A stretch of DNA of 41,960 nt from an uncultured Ruminococcus sp. (GTDB taxonomy: Bacteria > Bacillota > Clostridia > Oscillospirales > Ruminococcaceae), in the NCBI GenBank assembly GCA_902786965.1, contig CADAEJ010000021.1, forward strand, positions 1 through 41,960. Reading direction: 5' to 3'. A program made the position numbers and the translations under genes. Shown piece by piece: positions 27,701 to 36,400 of the stretch. Each line of letters opens with the position of its first letter. The first letter of the stretch is position 1. The notes below the pieces were generated by a model. It ran no database searches. It saw only the letters and a program-made list of their open reading frames with translations, and was not told where the DNA came from.

Positions 27701-28012
27701 GGTGTCTGCGACACCTTATCCCGAAAAAGTAGTAGAGTTCAGAAAAAAGAGTTTGAGAGAAAACGCTCCCAAGAGAATATCCACAGCTACACGATATGCA
27801 TACTGCGGTAAATCCGAATTTGTCGGGGTACGCTTGTCGAGCAGCTGGGGGAAACCCTTTTGGAGAAGGGTTCTCCCCCAGACCCCCTTCCTAAACCTTT
27901 TAATGCTTTTTCGGCACAAGGTGTCTGCGACACCTTATCCCGAAAAAGTAGTAGAGGGTTCAAAAAGAGAGTTTGAGGAAAAACTTTTCCCAAGAGAATA
28001 TCCACAGTTGCT
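27691..28012 (-). repeat. Structured interspersed repeat, copies B1 and B2 in tandem
   Basis: B1 (27691 to about 27840) keeps the hairpin AAGGTGTC/GACACCTT with outer arms, of which one is shortened to TTCGG at the junction with the cysteine-rich gene, and the tail ending AAGAGAATATCCACAG. B2 (27845-28012) is complete: hairpin 1 CTGGGGG/CCCCCAG plus AACCC/GGGTT (27845-27881), hairpin 2 (27906-27948) CTTTTTCGG/CCGAAAAAG around AAGGTGTC/GACACCTT, then the same tail. Both point along the minus strand, toward the downstream cysteine-rich gene. The inner stem differs in sequence from copies A and C. Confidence 0.85.
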
Positions 28013-28147
28013 TGGCAGGTATACCACGGCAAATGCGGATTTATTTGCACATACTTATAGATGTGTACCCGAAGGGGTTTGGGGGCGAACGGAAAGCCCC
28101 CAAATAAAATGCGCCCCGCGCGGCAAATTCTGATTTGTCTTATTAGG
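28013..28147. repeat. Decayed repeat remnants
   Basis: Following B2, sequence such as TACCACGGCAAATGCGGAT and CGCGGCAAATTCTGATTTGTC echoes TACTGCGGTAAATCCGAAT in B1 (27801-27819). A further hairpin TTGGGGGC/GCCCCCAA lies near 28078-28102. No gene is apparent; this looks like worn repeat copies. Confidence 0.5.
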
Positions 28148-28762
28148 TCATGCTTCGTACTCACGCACTCTCAGCTTTATGCCCACACTGTCTGCAATAG
28201 CCTGCGACTTGGCGATCTCCTCCTCGCCGATTACGTCAACAACGGTCAGCATCGTGTTGGGAACATACTCCTTGACCTGCTTTGCGAATTTGAGCATTTC
28301 CTCAAAGCAGTTCACGCCCTTGAAGGAAGGACGGGTAACAGCGTCGTAAGCCTCGGCGGTCGATGCGTTAAGGCTTATCGAAACGGTGTCCACAAGCCCT
28401 TTCAGCTCGGGTGCTATCTCGCGCTTGTTGATAAGGTTGCCAAGACCGTTGGTGTTCAAACGTATCGGCGTGCGGCAGATACCTCTGATAAACAGCGCGG
28501 TGGATTTAAGTATCTCAAACTCGCAGGTCGGCTCGCCGTAGCCGCAGAAGATTATCTCCTCGTAGCTGTCCAGCCTGCGCTTCATAAGGTCGGCCGCGAC
28601 CTCTGCCGCATTTGGCTGATGCTCAAGCCACAACGGGTCCGAGCCGTATGCGCCGTCACCGTTGTTTCTTATGCAGAAGGTGCAGTTGCACGGGCATTTG
28701 TTGGTTATGTTGAGATACAGCTTGTTTCCTATCTCATATGAAATGTTCATTGCTTTTTGCAT
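28148..28762 (-). CDS. TatD-linked radical SAM protein
   Basis: A 204-residue radical SAM enzyme with the CX3CX2C cluster motif in NITNKCPCNCTFCIRN (about residue 20-35), followed by the SAM-binding IFCGYGEPTCEFEIL and NTNGLGNLINKR. It matches the small radical SAM family encoded near TatD nucleases; the reaction is unknown. The start ATG at 28762 has GGAAAGGGA upstream; a second ATG at 28750 is possible. No tatD gene is present in this window. It lies 79 nt after the next radical SAM gene on the same strand. Confidence 0.85.
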   Translation of the reverse strand: MQKAMNISYEIGNKLYLNITNKCPCNCTFCIRNNGDGAYGSDPLWLEHQPNAAEVAADLMKRRLDSYEEIIFCGYGEPTCEFEILKSTALFIRGICRTPIRLNTNGLGNLINKREIAPELKGLVDTVSISLNASTAEAYDAVTRPSFKGVNCFEEMLKFAKQVKEYVPNTMLTVVDVIGEEEIAKSQAIADSVGIKLRVREYEA

Positions 28763-28841
28763 ATCTATCGTCCCTTTCCTTGAAAGAGCAAGCCTTCCGT
28801 GTTCAGCTATTATTATATCACCTTGCAGGTGCGGTGTCAAA

Positions 28842-29795
28842 TCACCCTGCGAACTTTATTCCCTGATAAGAATTGCGCCTGCCAAGCTCTTTGTCTATCT
28901 CGTTCATCACGCAGAATTTTTTCAGGCTCCAAAGCGGCGCGATAAGCTCATTCCTTGCGCCGTCACCCGTTACGCGCTGTATTATCAGCTCTTTGGGCAG
29001 CAGCTCTATCTGGTCGCAAACGGTGTCCACATATTCGCGCATCGACAGCGTTTCAAACTCGCCGCGGCTGTACATTTGTGCAAGCTCGGTGTCTTTCAGA
29101 ACGTGCAGCAGGTGTATTTTTATGCTGTGCAGATCAAGCCTTGAAAGCTGCCTTGCAGTTTCAAGCATCATATCGTGAGTTTCGTGCGGCAGCCCGTTGA
29201 TGATATGCACGCACACGTTTACGCCGTTTTTCCGCAGCAGTTCATACCCCTTGAGAAAATCCGCAAACGTGTGGCAGCGGTTCATCGCAAGGGCTGTTTC
29301 ATCGTGGACTGTCTGCAAGCCAAGCTCAACGGTGAGATAGGTTTTCTGTGCGATCTCGCCGAGCAGCGCGGCATTTTCCTCGCTGATGCAGTCAGCTCTC
29401 GTGGCGATGCTCAAGCCTGCGCAGTTTTCAACGGAAAGCGCGGTCTCGTACATCTCGCGCAGCCTCTCAACAGGCGCGTAGGTGTTCGAGCCCGCCTGAA
29501 AATAGGGGATATACAGTCCCTCCGACCACTTTTCGTTCATTCTCGCCCTGACGCTTTCAAACTGCGTGCGTATGTCGTCACACGGGTCGCCCGCGAACTC
29601 GCCGCTGAGATACGCCGAGCAGAATTTGCACCCCCCGATGCCCTTTGTGCCGTCGCGGTTGGGGCAGCCAAGGTCAACATTGAGAGGTATCTTCATCACC
29701 TTTTTGCCGAAACGGCTGCGCAGGTAATAATTGTATGTGTGATAGCGCTTGTTGTCGTGTGAAAACTCAAACGGATTATCTGTGATAGTGTTCAT
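28842..29795 (-). CDS. YhcC-type radical SAM protein (TIGR01212)
   Basis: A 317-residue radical SAM/Elp3-like protein. The N-terminus RYHTYNYYLRSRFGKKVMKI and the cluster motif LGCPNRDGTKGIGGCKFC (CX11CX2C spacing) are typical of the YhcC/TIGR01212 family. AGSNTYAPVERL and VELGLQTVHDETA follow. The biochemical role is not established. The start ATG at 29795 has GGGAGAA at proper spacing; codons upstream extend into AT-rich leader without a ribosome site. Confidence 0.9.
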   Translation of the reverse strand: MNTITDNPFEFSHDNKRYHTYNYYLRSRFGKKVMKIPLNVDLGCPNRDGTKGIGGCKFCSAYLSGEFAGDPCDDIRTQFESVRARMNEKWSEGLYIPYFQAGSNTYAPVERLREMYETALSVENCAGLSIATRADCISEENAALLGEIAQKTYLTVELGLQTVHDETALAMNRCHTFADFLKGYELLRKNGVNVCVHIINGLPHETHDMMLETARQLSRLDLHSIKIHLLHVLKDTELAQMYSRGEFETLSMREYVDTVCDQIELLPKELIIQRVTGDGARNELIAPLWSLKKFCVMNEIDKELGRRNSYQGIKFAG

Positions 29796-29991
29796 AGTGT
29801 TCTCCCGATAATTGCAAAACTGTAAATGCACGATTAAAAAACCGCGCAGAAATTTATGCACAAACAATTGCTCTGTATAAATATCTAAATAATCATCAGC
29901 CTGACCTTAACCGATTTTAACATATTTCACAAAAATACGCAAGCATATTTATTTACAAATTCTAAATTTTAATAAAATTTATTCAAAAACC

Positions 29992-30020
29992 TTTTCAAAC
30001 GCTTGCAAATGTGTTATAAT
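29992..30020 (+). promoter_or_regulatory. Promoter of the epimerase gene
   Basis: -10 TATAAT (30015-30020) with a weak -35 TTTTCA (29992-29997) and 17-bp spacing. The surrounding 29796-30063 spacer is AT-rich and shows no gene. Confidence 0.6.
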
Positions 30021-30072
30021 TATCAAGTAGATATGCGATTTTCTATACATCGCAGCGAAAGGAGTGACAGCA

Positions 30073-31002
30073 ATGGCAACAGTATTTGTTACCGGCGTCA
30101 GCGGAATGATCGGAAAGATCGTTGTTGCAAGTCTGCTGACAAAGAAACATAAAGTTATCGGTACAGACAGCAAACCATGCAACCTTGAGGGCGTAGACCC
30201 CAACTTCCAGTTTATACAGACAGAGATAACCAACAAAGCAGGTATTTCACAGCTGTTTGCAGACAACAAGATAGATTTCCTTGTACACCTTGCAAACACC
30301 GCAGATAATGACTTTGACGCATTTATTTCCGATAAGGAGATGAAGCAGAGCAAGCTTACGGACAAATATCTGTACGATATCGCTGTTAAGGCAGGCTGCA
30401 CAAGCATCCTGATACTGTCCACCACACAGGTCTACGGTATCCAGAAGGGCAGAGATCCTATCAGAGAGACCGCACCTGACAAGGCTATTTCCAACTATAC
30501 CAGCATGAAGCTCGACAGCGAAAAGGCTCTGATGAAGGCTACAAAGAAGTCAAAGACTGTGCCTGTCATCGCAAGAGTTGCGCCGATATATACCGGCGAG
30601 TTCACGCAGAATATGCACCAGAGAGTGTTTGATACAAAGGAAAACGTGGCTTACATCTACAAAGAGGGTGAGTACGGTTATTCGTTCTGCAATCTATACA
30701 ATCTGGTCGATTTTATCAACGGCATCATCAATATCCCCGAGGGCAGATACGAGGGTATCTACAATATCGCGGATACGAGAATGATAACTGCCGCCGAGAT
30801 AATCGAGTACGAAAAGAAAAAGTACCGCATAGGCGCAGTTATACAGAAAAACCCCAACATCGTGCTTTCGGTAAACAAGGGACAGATGAAGACCGATTAC
30901 AGATATTTCGACCCGACATTCACTTTCTACAACTGGAATATCGACAACACCAAGGCGAGAAGGATATCTACGTTCCGCTGGAATCTGTCAAATACAAAGT
31001 AA
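30073..31002 (+). CDS. NAD(P)-dependent epimerase/dehydratase (extended SDR)
   Basis: A 309-residue Rossmann protein with the nucleotide motif GVSGMIGK (residues 7-14) and catalytic-type YxxxK in NYTSMK. LSTTQVYGIQKG and APIYTG fit extended SDR sugar-nucleotide epimerases/dehydratases, but substrate residues cannot be read. The start ATG at 30073 has AAAGGAG 8 nt upstream. It is a single-gene unit, with its own promoter and terminator. Confidence 0.85.
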   Translation: MATVFVTGVSGMIGKIVVASLLTKKHKVIGTDSKPCNLEGVDPNFQFIQTEITNKAGISQLFADNKIDFLVHLANTADNDFDAFISDKEMKQSKLTDKYLYDIAVKAGCTSILILSTTQVYGIQKGRDPIRETAPDKAISNYTSMKLDSEKALMKATKKSKTVPVIARVAPIYTGEFTQNMHQRVFDTKENVAYIYKEGEYGYSFCNLYNLVDFINGIINIPEGRYEGIYNIADTRMITAAEIIEYEKKKYRIGAVIQKNPNIVLSVNKGQMKTDYRYFDPTFTFYNWNIDNTKARRISTFRWNLSNTK

Positions 31003-31023
31003 ATATTTAAAGAAATACTTTAT

Positions 31024-31062
31024 TCAGCCATATGGAAGATTATTCGTATGGCTGATTTTTTC
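31024..31062 (+). terminator. Terminator of the epimerase gene
   Basis: TCAGCCATA (31024-31032) pairs with TATGGCTGA (31047-31055), followed by TTTTTTCTTTT. Confidence 0.9.
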
Positions 31063-31117
31063 TTTTCAAAAACAACAAAATGTTGCAAATATTTATTAGC
31101 CTATTAGCTGTGTAAGC

Positions 31118-31265
31118 TCTCTTTGGAGAGTTTTTTCTCAAACTCTTTTTCTGAACTCTACTACTTTTTCGTTATTGGGGTGGTAAACCCCAATGGCGAA
31201 AAAGCAATAAAAGGTTTAGGAAGGGGGTCTGGGGGAGAACCCTTCTCGAAAAGGGTTTCCCCCAG
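31118..31265 (+). repeat. Structured interspersed repeat, copy C
   Basis: Inverted relative to copies A and B on the map but in the same sense as its downstream gene. A small hairpin CTCTC/GAGAG (31118-31131) is followed by CTCAAACTC and the conserved ACTCTACTACTTTTTCG. Hairpin 2 (31164-31204) has inner arms ATTGGGG/CCCCAAT, then AATAAAAGGTTTAGGAAGG, and hairpin 1 (31229-31265) CTGGGGG/CCCCCAG with AACCC/GGGTT. It ends 180 nt before the aminotransferase start. Confidence 0.85.
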
Positions 31266-31379
31266 CTATTCGCTTATGAACATTTTGCATTTGAATTATT
31301 GAATTTGCCCATAATCGCAGGAGAAAATCCCTTGACTTCGTGTAAAAAGCAGAAAATTTGCAGGAATGGCACTTTTGAC

Positions 31380-31408
31380 TTGCAAAAAACGGAGAAGTAG
31401 AGTAAAAT
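31380..31408 (+). promoter_or_regulatory. Promoter of the aminotransferase gene
   Basis: -35 TTGCAA (31380-31385), 17-bp spacer, -10 TAAAAT (31403-31408). It lies downstream of repeat copy C, so a transcript from here would not contain the repeat. Confidence 0.55.
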
Positions 31409-31445
31409 GTAATATCGGAAGATATTATTATTGGAGGATACTGCT

Positions 31446-32726
31446 ATGGAGTTATCAAAAATGTCAAGAGCAGAGCTTGAAGCCTTTAAGAACGAGGCAC
31501 AGGCAAAATATGATGAATACAAGGCGAGAGGACTTTCGCTGAATATGGCAAGGGGCAAGCCCTCTGCCGAGCAGCTTGACCTTACCGAAGGGCTGCTGAC
31601 AACCGTTGTAAAGTCGTCTGACTGCATTGCAGATGACGGCACAGACTGCCGCAACTATGGCGTTGTGGACGGTCTGCCCGAGGCAAAGGCGCTGTTTGCA
31701 CCAATGCTCAACGTTACAAACGATCAGCTTATACTCGGCGGCTCGTCAAGCCTGAATATGATGTACGATACTATCGCAAAGTTCCTGCTTTTCGGCGTAA
31801 ACAAAGACGCAAAGCCGTGGAAGGATCAGGGCAGGCTGAAGTGGCTGTGTCCGTGTCCGGGATATGACAGACATTTCCTCGTTACCGAGTCATTCGGCTT
31901 TGAGATGATAAATATCCCCATGAACGCTGACGGTCCCGATATGGATATGATAGAAAAGCTCGCAGCACAGGACGAGAGCATCAAGGGCGTGTGGTGCGTG
32001 CCGATGTACGGCAACCCTACGGGCATCACTTTCTCGGACGAGGTAGTCAAGCGCTTTGCAAATATGAAAACAAAGGCTGACGATTTCCGCATCTTCTGGG
32101 ATAACGCATACTGCGTCCACCACCTCAGCGACGATCACGATGTCCTGCTTGACCTGCTTGCAGAGTGTGAAAAGGCAGGCAACCCCGACAGAGCGATCGA
32201 GTTCGCATCGACCTCAAAGATATCCTACGCGGGTGCAGGCGTTGCAATGATGGCATCAAGCAAGGCGAATATCGACTACATCAAGTCACTTCTGACCGTG
32301 CAGACGATAGGTCCCGATAAGATAAACCAGCTCCGCCACGTTAAGTTCTTCAAGAACTTTGAGGGCTTGAAGGAGCATATGAAAAAGCATCAGGCGCTGC
32401 TCGCACCGAGATTTGCGGCTGTGCTTGACGGTCTTGATAAGGAAATTGCGCCTTACGGCATCGGAAGCTGGACAAAGCCAAACGGCGGTTACTTCATCAG
32501 CTTTAATGCGATGAACGGCTGTGCAAAGCGCATTGTAGAGCTTTGCAAGGAGGCAGGCGTTGTGCTGACAGGTGCAGGCGCTACCTTCCCGTACAAGAAA
32601 GACCCTGATGACAGCAATATCAGGATCGCGCCGTCATATCCGCCCGTTGACGAGCTCAAGCTTGCGGTCGAGATATTCACGACTGCGGTAAAGCTTGCAA
32701 GCGCAGAGAAACTCCTCAACTCGTAG
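31446..32726 (+). CDS. Class I aminotransferase (PF12897-like aspartate aminotransferase)
   Basis: A 426-residue PLP enzyme. The N-terminus LSLNMARGKPSAEQLDLTEGL, GGSSSLNMMYDTI, VPMYGNPTGITFSD, IFWDNAYCVHHL and the PLP lysine in STSKISYAGAGVAMMAS match the PF12897 branch, whose characterised members act as aspartate aminotransferases. The exact donor cannot be read from sequence. The start ATG has GGAGG 7 nt upstream. It is followed by an efficient terminator. Confidence 0.88.
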   Translation: MELSKMSRAELEAFKNEAQAKYDEYKARGLSLNMARGKPSAEQLDLTEGLLTTVVKSSDCIADDGTDCRNYGVVDGLPEAKALFAPMLNVTNDQLILGGSSSLNMMYDTIAKFLLFGVNKDAKPWKDQGRLKWLCPCPGYDRHFLVTESFGFEMINIPMNADGPDMDMIEKLAAQDESIKGVWCVPMYGNPTGITFSDEVVKRFANMKTKADDFRIFWDNAYCVHHLSDDHDVLLDLLAECEKAGNPDRAIEFASTSKISYAGAGVAMMASSKANIDYIKSLLTVQTIGPDKINQLRHVKFFKNFEGLKEHMKKHQALLAPRFAAVLDGLDKEIAPYGIGSWTKPNGGYFISFNAMNGCAKRIVELCKEAGVVLTGAGATFPYKKDPDDSNIRIAPSYPPVDELKLAVEIFTTAVKLASAEKLLNS

Positions 32727-32745
32727 TTGTAAAATAGCAAAAAAG

Positions 32746-32776
32746 GAAACCCGATCTTTTAAAAAGGTCGGGTTTT
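32746..32776 (+). terminator. Terminator of the aminotransferase gene
   Basis: AAACCCGA and TCGGGTTT arms extended by CTTTT/AAAAG form a stem, followed by TTTTCT, 20 nt after the stop. Confidence 0.85.
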
Positions 32777-32805
32777 CTGCTATGCTGTAAAATCGGTCAA
32801 CACAC

Positions 32806-32833
32806 AAAAAAGCGAGGCATTGCCCCGCTTTTT
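32806..32833 (-). terminator. Terminator of glyQS
   Basis: On the minus strand AAAAAGCGGGGC and GCCTCGCTTTTTT form a stem with a 3-nt loop and one G-U pair, ending in a T tract 12 nt after the glyQS stop. It can also work on the plus strand. Confidence 0.88.
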
Positions 32834-32844
32834 AGGTATCTCAA

Positions 32845-34230
32845 TTAAAACTCTATCTTCTTTTCGATGTAAGCGGTAAGATCCTCTATCCTGATCCTTT
32901 CCTGCTCCATAGTATCTCTGTCACGAACGGTCACGCAGCCGTCATCGACCGACTCGAAATCGTAGGTGATGCAGAGGGGAGTACCGATCTCGTCCTGTCT
33001 TCTGTAACGCTTGCCGATAGAGCCTGTTTCGTCATAGTCAACGCAGAACTTTTTAGCCAGCATATCATAGACCTCGCCAGCCTGCTCGGAGAGCTTCTTT
33101 GAAAGCGGCAGAACGCAAGCCTTGTACGGTGCAAGCGCAGGGTGGAAGCGCATAACTGTTCTTACATCGGGCTTATCCTCGGTGCCGAGGTTCTCCTCGT
33201 CGTATGCCTCAACAAGAACGGTCAGGAACAGTCTTTCAACGCCGAGTGACGGCTCGATAACGTAAGGAACGTATCTTTCGTTAGTCTCGGGGTCGAAGTA
33301 GTCAAGAGTCTTTCCGCTGGTGTTGATGTGCTGTGTGAGGTCGTAGTCTGTTCTGTCTGCAACGCCCCACAGCTCGCCCCAGCCGAATGGGAACAGGTAC
33401 TCAAAATCGGTAGTAGCCTTGGAGTAGAAGCAAAGCTCCTCTGCGGAGTGGTCACGCAGACGCAGGTTTTTCTCTTTGATGTTGAGTGAAAGCAGGAAGT
33501 TCTTGCAAAAGCTTCTCCAGTACTCAAACCATTCAAGATCGGTGCCGGGCTTGCAGAAGAACTCAAGCTCCATCTGCTCGAACTCACGCACGCGGAAGAT
33601 GAAGTTGCCCGGAGTGATCTCGTTTCTGAAAGACTTGCCGACCTGTGCAACGCCGAACGGTACCTTTCTTCTGGTCGTTCTCTGGATATTTGCAAAGTTT
33701 ACGAAGATGCCCTGTGCTGTTTCGGGGCGCAGGTAAAGCTCTGCCTTTGAGTCCTCGGTAACGCCCTGGAAGGTCTTGAACATAAGGTTGAACTGTCTGA
33801 TGTCGGTAAAGTTGTGCTTGCCGCAGCTCGGGCAGGGGATATTCTTTTCCTTGATGTAATCCATCATCTGCTCGTTTGACCAGCCTGCAACGTTTGTGCC
33901 GTCAAAGTCCTCGATAAGATTGTCTGCTCTGTGTCTTGTCTTACACTCCTTGCAGTCCATAAGAGGATCGGAGAAACCGCCGAGGTGACCTGATGCCACC
34001 CATGTCTGCGGGTTCATAAGTATCGCAGAATCAAGACCTACGTTGTACTTGTTCTCCTGAATGAATTTCTTTCTCCACGCTGCCTTGATGTTGGTCTTGA
34101 GCTCAACGCCAAGCGGACCGTAGTCCCAGGTGTTTGCAAGTCCGCCGTATATCTCGCTGCCCGGATATACAAAGCCTCTGCCCTTGCAAAGTGCAACGAT
34201 CTTGTCCATTGTCTTTTCGGAATTGTTCAT
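32845..34230 (-). CDS. glyQS: Glycyl-tRNA synthetase (homodimeric type)
   Basis: Charges tRNA-Gly with glycine. It has 461 residues, the length of the alpha2 class II enzyme. Seen are [23 protein letters not shown] (landmark at the N-terminus, motif region), the zinc-type [11 protein letters not shown] and CPSCGKHNF, motif 2 [19 protein letters not shown]-like [13 protein letters not shown], and motif 3 GVERLF. The C-terminal anticodon-binding domain is complete. AAGGAG precedes the ATG. There is no T-box leader; it starts 39 nt after proA and is probably the last gene of that transcript. Confidence 0.96.
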   Translation of the reverse strand: MNNSEKTMDKIVALCKGRGFVYPGSEIYGGLANTWDYGPLGVELKTNIKAAWRKKFIQENKYNVGLDSAILMNPQTWVASGHLGGFSDPLMDCKECKTRHRADNLIEDFDGTNVAGWSNEQMMDYIKEKNIPCPSCGKHNFTDIRQFNLMFKTFQGVTEDSKAELYLRPETAQGIFVNFANIQRTTRRKVPFGVAQVGKSFRNEITPGNFIFRVREFEQMELEFFCKPGTDLEWFEYWRSFCKNFLLSLNIKEKNLRLRDHSAEELCFYSKATTDFEYLFPFGWGELWGVADRTDYDLTQHINTSGKTLDYFDPETNERYVPYVIEPSLGVERLFLTVLVEAYDEENLGTEDKPDVRTVMRFHPALAPYKACVLPLSKKLSEQAGEVYDMLAKKFCVDYDETGSIGKRYRRQDEIGTPLCITYDFESVDDGCVTVRDRDTMEQERIRIEDLTAYIEKKIEF

Positions 34231-34269
34231 TTTTCATTCTCCTTACAAAATGTATTTAAAGTTAATAGG

Positions 34270-35523
34270 TCACTCTCTTATCTGTCCGTCGCCTGTAACG
34301 AGGTACTTTGTGGTAGTCATTTCGGTAAGCCCCATAGGACCGCGCGCGTGCAGCTTCTGGGTCGAGATGCCTATCTCTGCGCCAAGACCGAACATATCGC
34401 CGTCGGTGAATCTTGTCGAGCAGTTTACATAAACCGCTGCCGCGTCAACGCGCTTTTGGAACTCGGTGGCTGCGAAAAGGCTCTCGGTAACGATGCACTC
34501 GGAATGTCCTGTTGAATACTTCTCGATATGCTCCAGCGCCTGTGCAAAGTCGTCAACGACTCTTATCGCGATGATGTAATCAAGGAACTCGGTCGCATAG
34601 TCGTCCTCGTCAGCGGGCGTAACGTTATCTCTGCCGAGGATATATGCGGTTATCTCGTCGCCGCGTATCTCGACATTATGCTCGTCAAGACGGGCTTTGA
34701 GCATCGGCAGGAACTTCTCCGCAACGCTTTTGTGTACAAGGCAGGTCTCGACCGCGTTGCACACGCTCGGTCTTGAGGTCTTGCCGTTATCGACGATATC
34801 CACCGCCATTTTCAGGTCAGCCGACTGGTCAACGTAAACGTGGCAGTTGCCTGTTCCCGTTTCGATAACGGGGATAGTCGCGTTCTGTACGACAGCCTGT
34901 ATCAGCCTTGCGCCGCCGCGCGGTATAAGCAGGTCGATATAGCCGTTTGCCTTCATCATCTCGACCGCAAGCTCTCTGTCGGTGTCGCTTACGAGCTGGA
35001 TTATATCCGCATCGAGTCCTGCGCAGCTTACAGCCTTGCGCATAAGCTCGACAAGTATCATATTTGAGTTGATAGCCTCCTTGCCTCCGCGCAGTATACA
35101 GCAGTTACCGCTTTTAAGGCAAAGTATAGCCGCATCGACCGTAACATTCGGGCGCGCCTCGTAGATTATGCCGATAACGCCAATCGGAACGCGCACCTTT
35201 CTGATGCTCATACCGTTTGGTCTGACCGAGCCTGAAACTACCTCGCCGATAGGGTCTGCAAGTGCGGCGAGCTTTTCGCAGGCCTGCGCCATACCCTCTA
35301 TCCTGTCCTCCGACAGCGAGAGCCTGTCGATAAGCGACTCGCTCATTTTGCGCGCGCGCGCGTTTTCGATGTCGATATTATTTGCCTCGATTATCTCCGC
35401 TTTGCAGCGGCGCAGAACGAAAGCTATCTCAAGCAGCGCATCATTTTTCTCCATTGTGGAGGCTGTTGCTATCCTGCCCTTGCAAGCCTTTGCCTTCATT
35501 CCCAAGTCCTGAATATAGCCCAT
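34270..35523 (-). CDS. proA: Gamma-glutamyl phosphate reductase
   Basis: The second step of proline synthesis, NADPH reduction of glutamyl-5-phosphate to glutamate semialdehyde. The 417-residue aldehyde-dehydrogenase-fold protein has VRVPIGVIGIIYEARPNVT, GGKEAINSN, LLIPRGGARLI, and the catalytic Cys in SRPSVCNAVETCLV. AGGAGG is close before the ATG. It lies 17 nt after proB. proC is not in the window. Confidence 0.96.
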   Translation of the reverse strand: MGYIQDLGMKAKACKGRIATASTMEKNDALLEIAFVLRRCKAEIIEANNIDIENARARKMSESLIDRLSLSEDRIEGMAQACEKLAALADPIGEVVSGSVRPNGMSIRKVRVPIGVIGIIYEARPNVTVDAAILCLKSGNCCILRGGKEAINSNMILVELMRKAVSCAGLDADIIQLVSDTDRELAVEMMKANGYIDLLIPRGGARLIQAVVQNATIPVIETGTGNCHVYVDQSADLKMAVDIVDNGKTSRPSVCNAVETCLVHKSVAEKFLPMLKARLDEHNVEIRGDEITAYILGRDNVTPADEDDYATEFLDYIIAIRVVDDFAQALEHIEKYSTGHSECIVTESLFAATEFQKRVDAAAVYVNCSTRFTDGDMFGLGAEIGISTQKLHARGPMGLTEMTTTKYLVTGDGQIRE

Positions 35524-35540
35524 ATGATTCCCTCCTGTTG

Positions 35541-36344
35541 CTAAACCTGTGTTGTACCTGCCTGGAACACCGTGCCTACGGGTTTATTCTCAAACACGCC
35601 GTAGAGGTTGTCGGGGTGCCTGCCGTTGATTATCACAAGGTCGATGCCTGCGGCATTTGCGATCTCCGCAGCCCTTATCTTCGTAGCCATTCCGCCCGAG
35701 CCGAACTTTGAGCCCGCACCGCCCGCAACGGCGATGATGTCATCTGTTATCTCCTGTACAACAGGGATAAGCTGTGCGTCGTCGTTCTTTTTGGGGTCTT
35801 TGTCGAAAAGTCCGTCAATATCGGACATTATTATCAGCAGATCCGCATTTGAAATGACCGCAACATTTGCCGCCAGCGAGTCATTCTCGCCCATTTCAAG
35901 CTCCAGCTCGTCGATAGCCACCGTGTCATTTTCGTTGACAACAGGGATAACGCGGCTTTGGATAAGCCTTGTCAGCGCGTTCTGAACGTTGCGCTTCCTG
36001 TCCTCCATAAGCACGAACTTTGTAAGCAGCAGCTGTGCCACGGTCAGTCCGTACTCGCCGAACAGCTTGTCATACATATACATCAGCTCGCACTGACCGA
36101 CAGCCGCGCAAGCCTGTTTTGTCGGTGTGTCCTTCGGTCTTTCGGCAAGTCCGAGCTTGCCTGCGCCGAGTCCCACCGCACCGCTTGAAACAAGGATTAT
36201 CTCCTTGCCCTCGTTCTGCAGGTCGGAAAGTATCTTTACCAGCTTTTCGACACGCCTGATATTCAGTCTGCCTGTTTTGTGGTGGGTAAGCGTTGATGTG
36301 CCTATCTTCACCACGACTCTTTTCTTTTTACTCATATCTATCAT
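35541..36344 (-). CDS. proB: Glutamate 5-kinase (short form)
   Basis: The first and feedback-controlled step of proline synthesis. It has 267 residues comprising the amino-acid kinase domain only: VVVKIGTSTLTH, ILVSSGAVGLGAGKLG, VNENDTVA, LIIMSDIDGLF and GSGGMATKIRAAE. The C-terminal PUA domain of E. coli ProB is absent, as in many Clostridia. The start is uncertain: ATG 36344 or ATG 36335 are both possible and neither has a clear ribosome site. Confidence 0.93.
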   Translation of the reverse strand: MIDMSKKKRVVVKIGTSTLTHHKTGRLNIRRVEKLVKILSDLQNEGKEIILVSSGAVGLGAGKLGLAERPKDTPTKQACAAVGQCELMYMYDKLFGEYGLTVAQLLLTKFVLMEDRKRNVQNALTRLIQSRVIPVVNENDTVAIDELELEMGENDSLAANVAVISNADLLIIMSDIDGLFDKDPKKNDDAQLIPVVQEITDDIIAVAGGAGSKFGSGGMATKIRAAEIANAAGIDLVIINGRHPDNLYGVFENKPVGTVFQAGTTQV

Positions 36345-36382
36345 TTTTTTCACCAACTGTTCTTTTTTCTTTTTGTTCCTGT

Positions 36383-36400
36383 GATAGATCGGGATCTATC
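36383..36400 (-). other. Perfect 8-bp palindrome between GNAT gene and proB
   Basis: GATAGATC-GG-GATCTATC overlaps the stop of the GNAT gene. No T tract follows on the minus strand, so it is not a classical terminator; it may be a processing site or operator. Confidence 0.4.

Noticed and set aside
27777-28008. ATATCCACA in repeat tails as canonical DnaA boxes
   Set aside because: Only one per repeat copy, far from the origin, and part of the general tail sequence; likely chance.
27691-28140. Tandem repeat cluster as a CRISPR array
   Set aside because: Units are long, hairpinned and of unequal length with no regular spacers and no cas genes.
27716-28164. Peptides such as KALKGLGRGSGGEPFSKRV read through the repeats
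   Set aside because: The frame is stopped in copy A and the stems rather than codons are conserved, so these are not real proteins.
34231-34269. T-box leader for glyQS
   Set aside because: Only 39 nt separate proA and glyQS and none of the T-box features are present.
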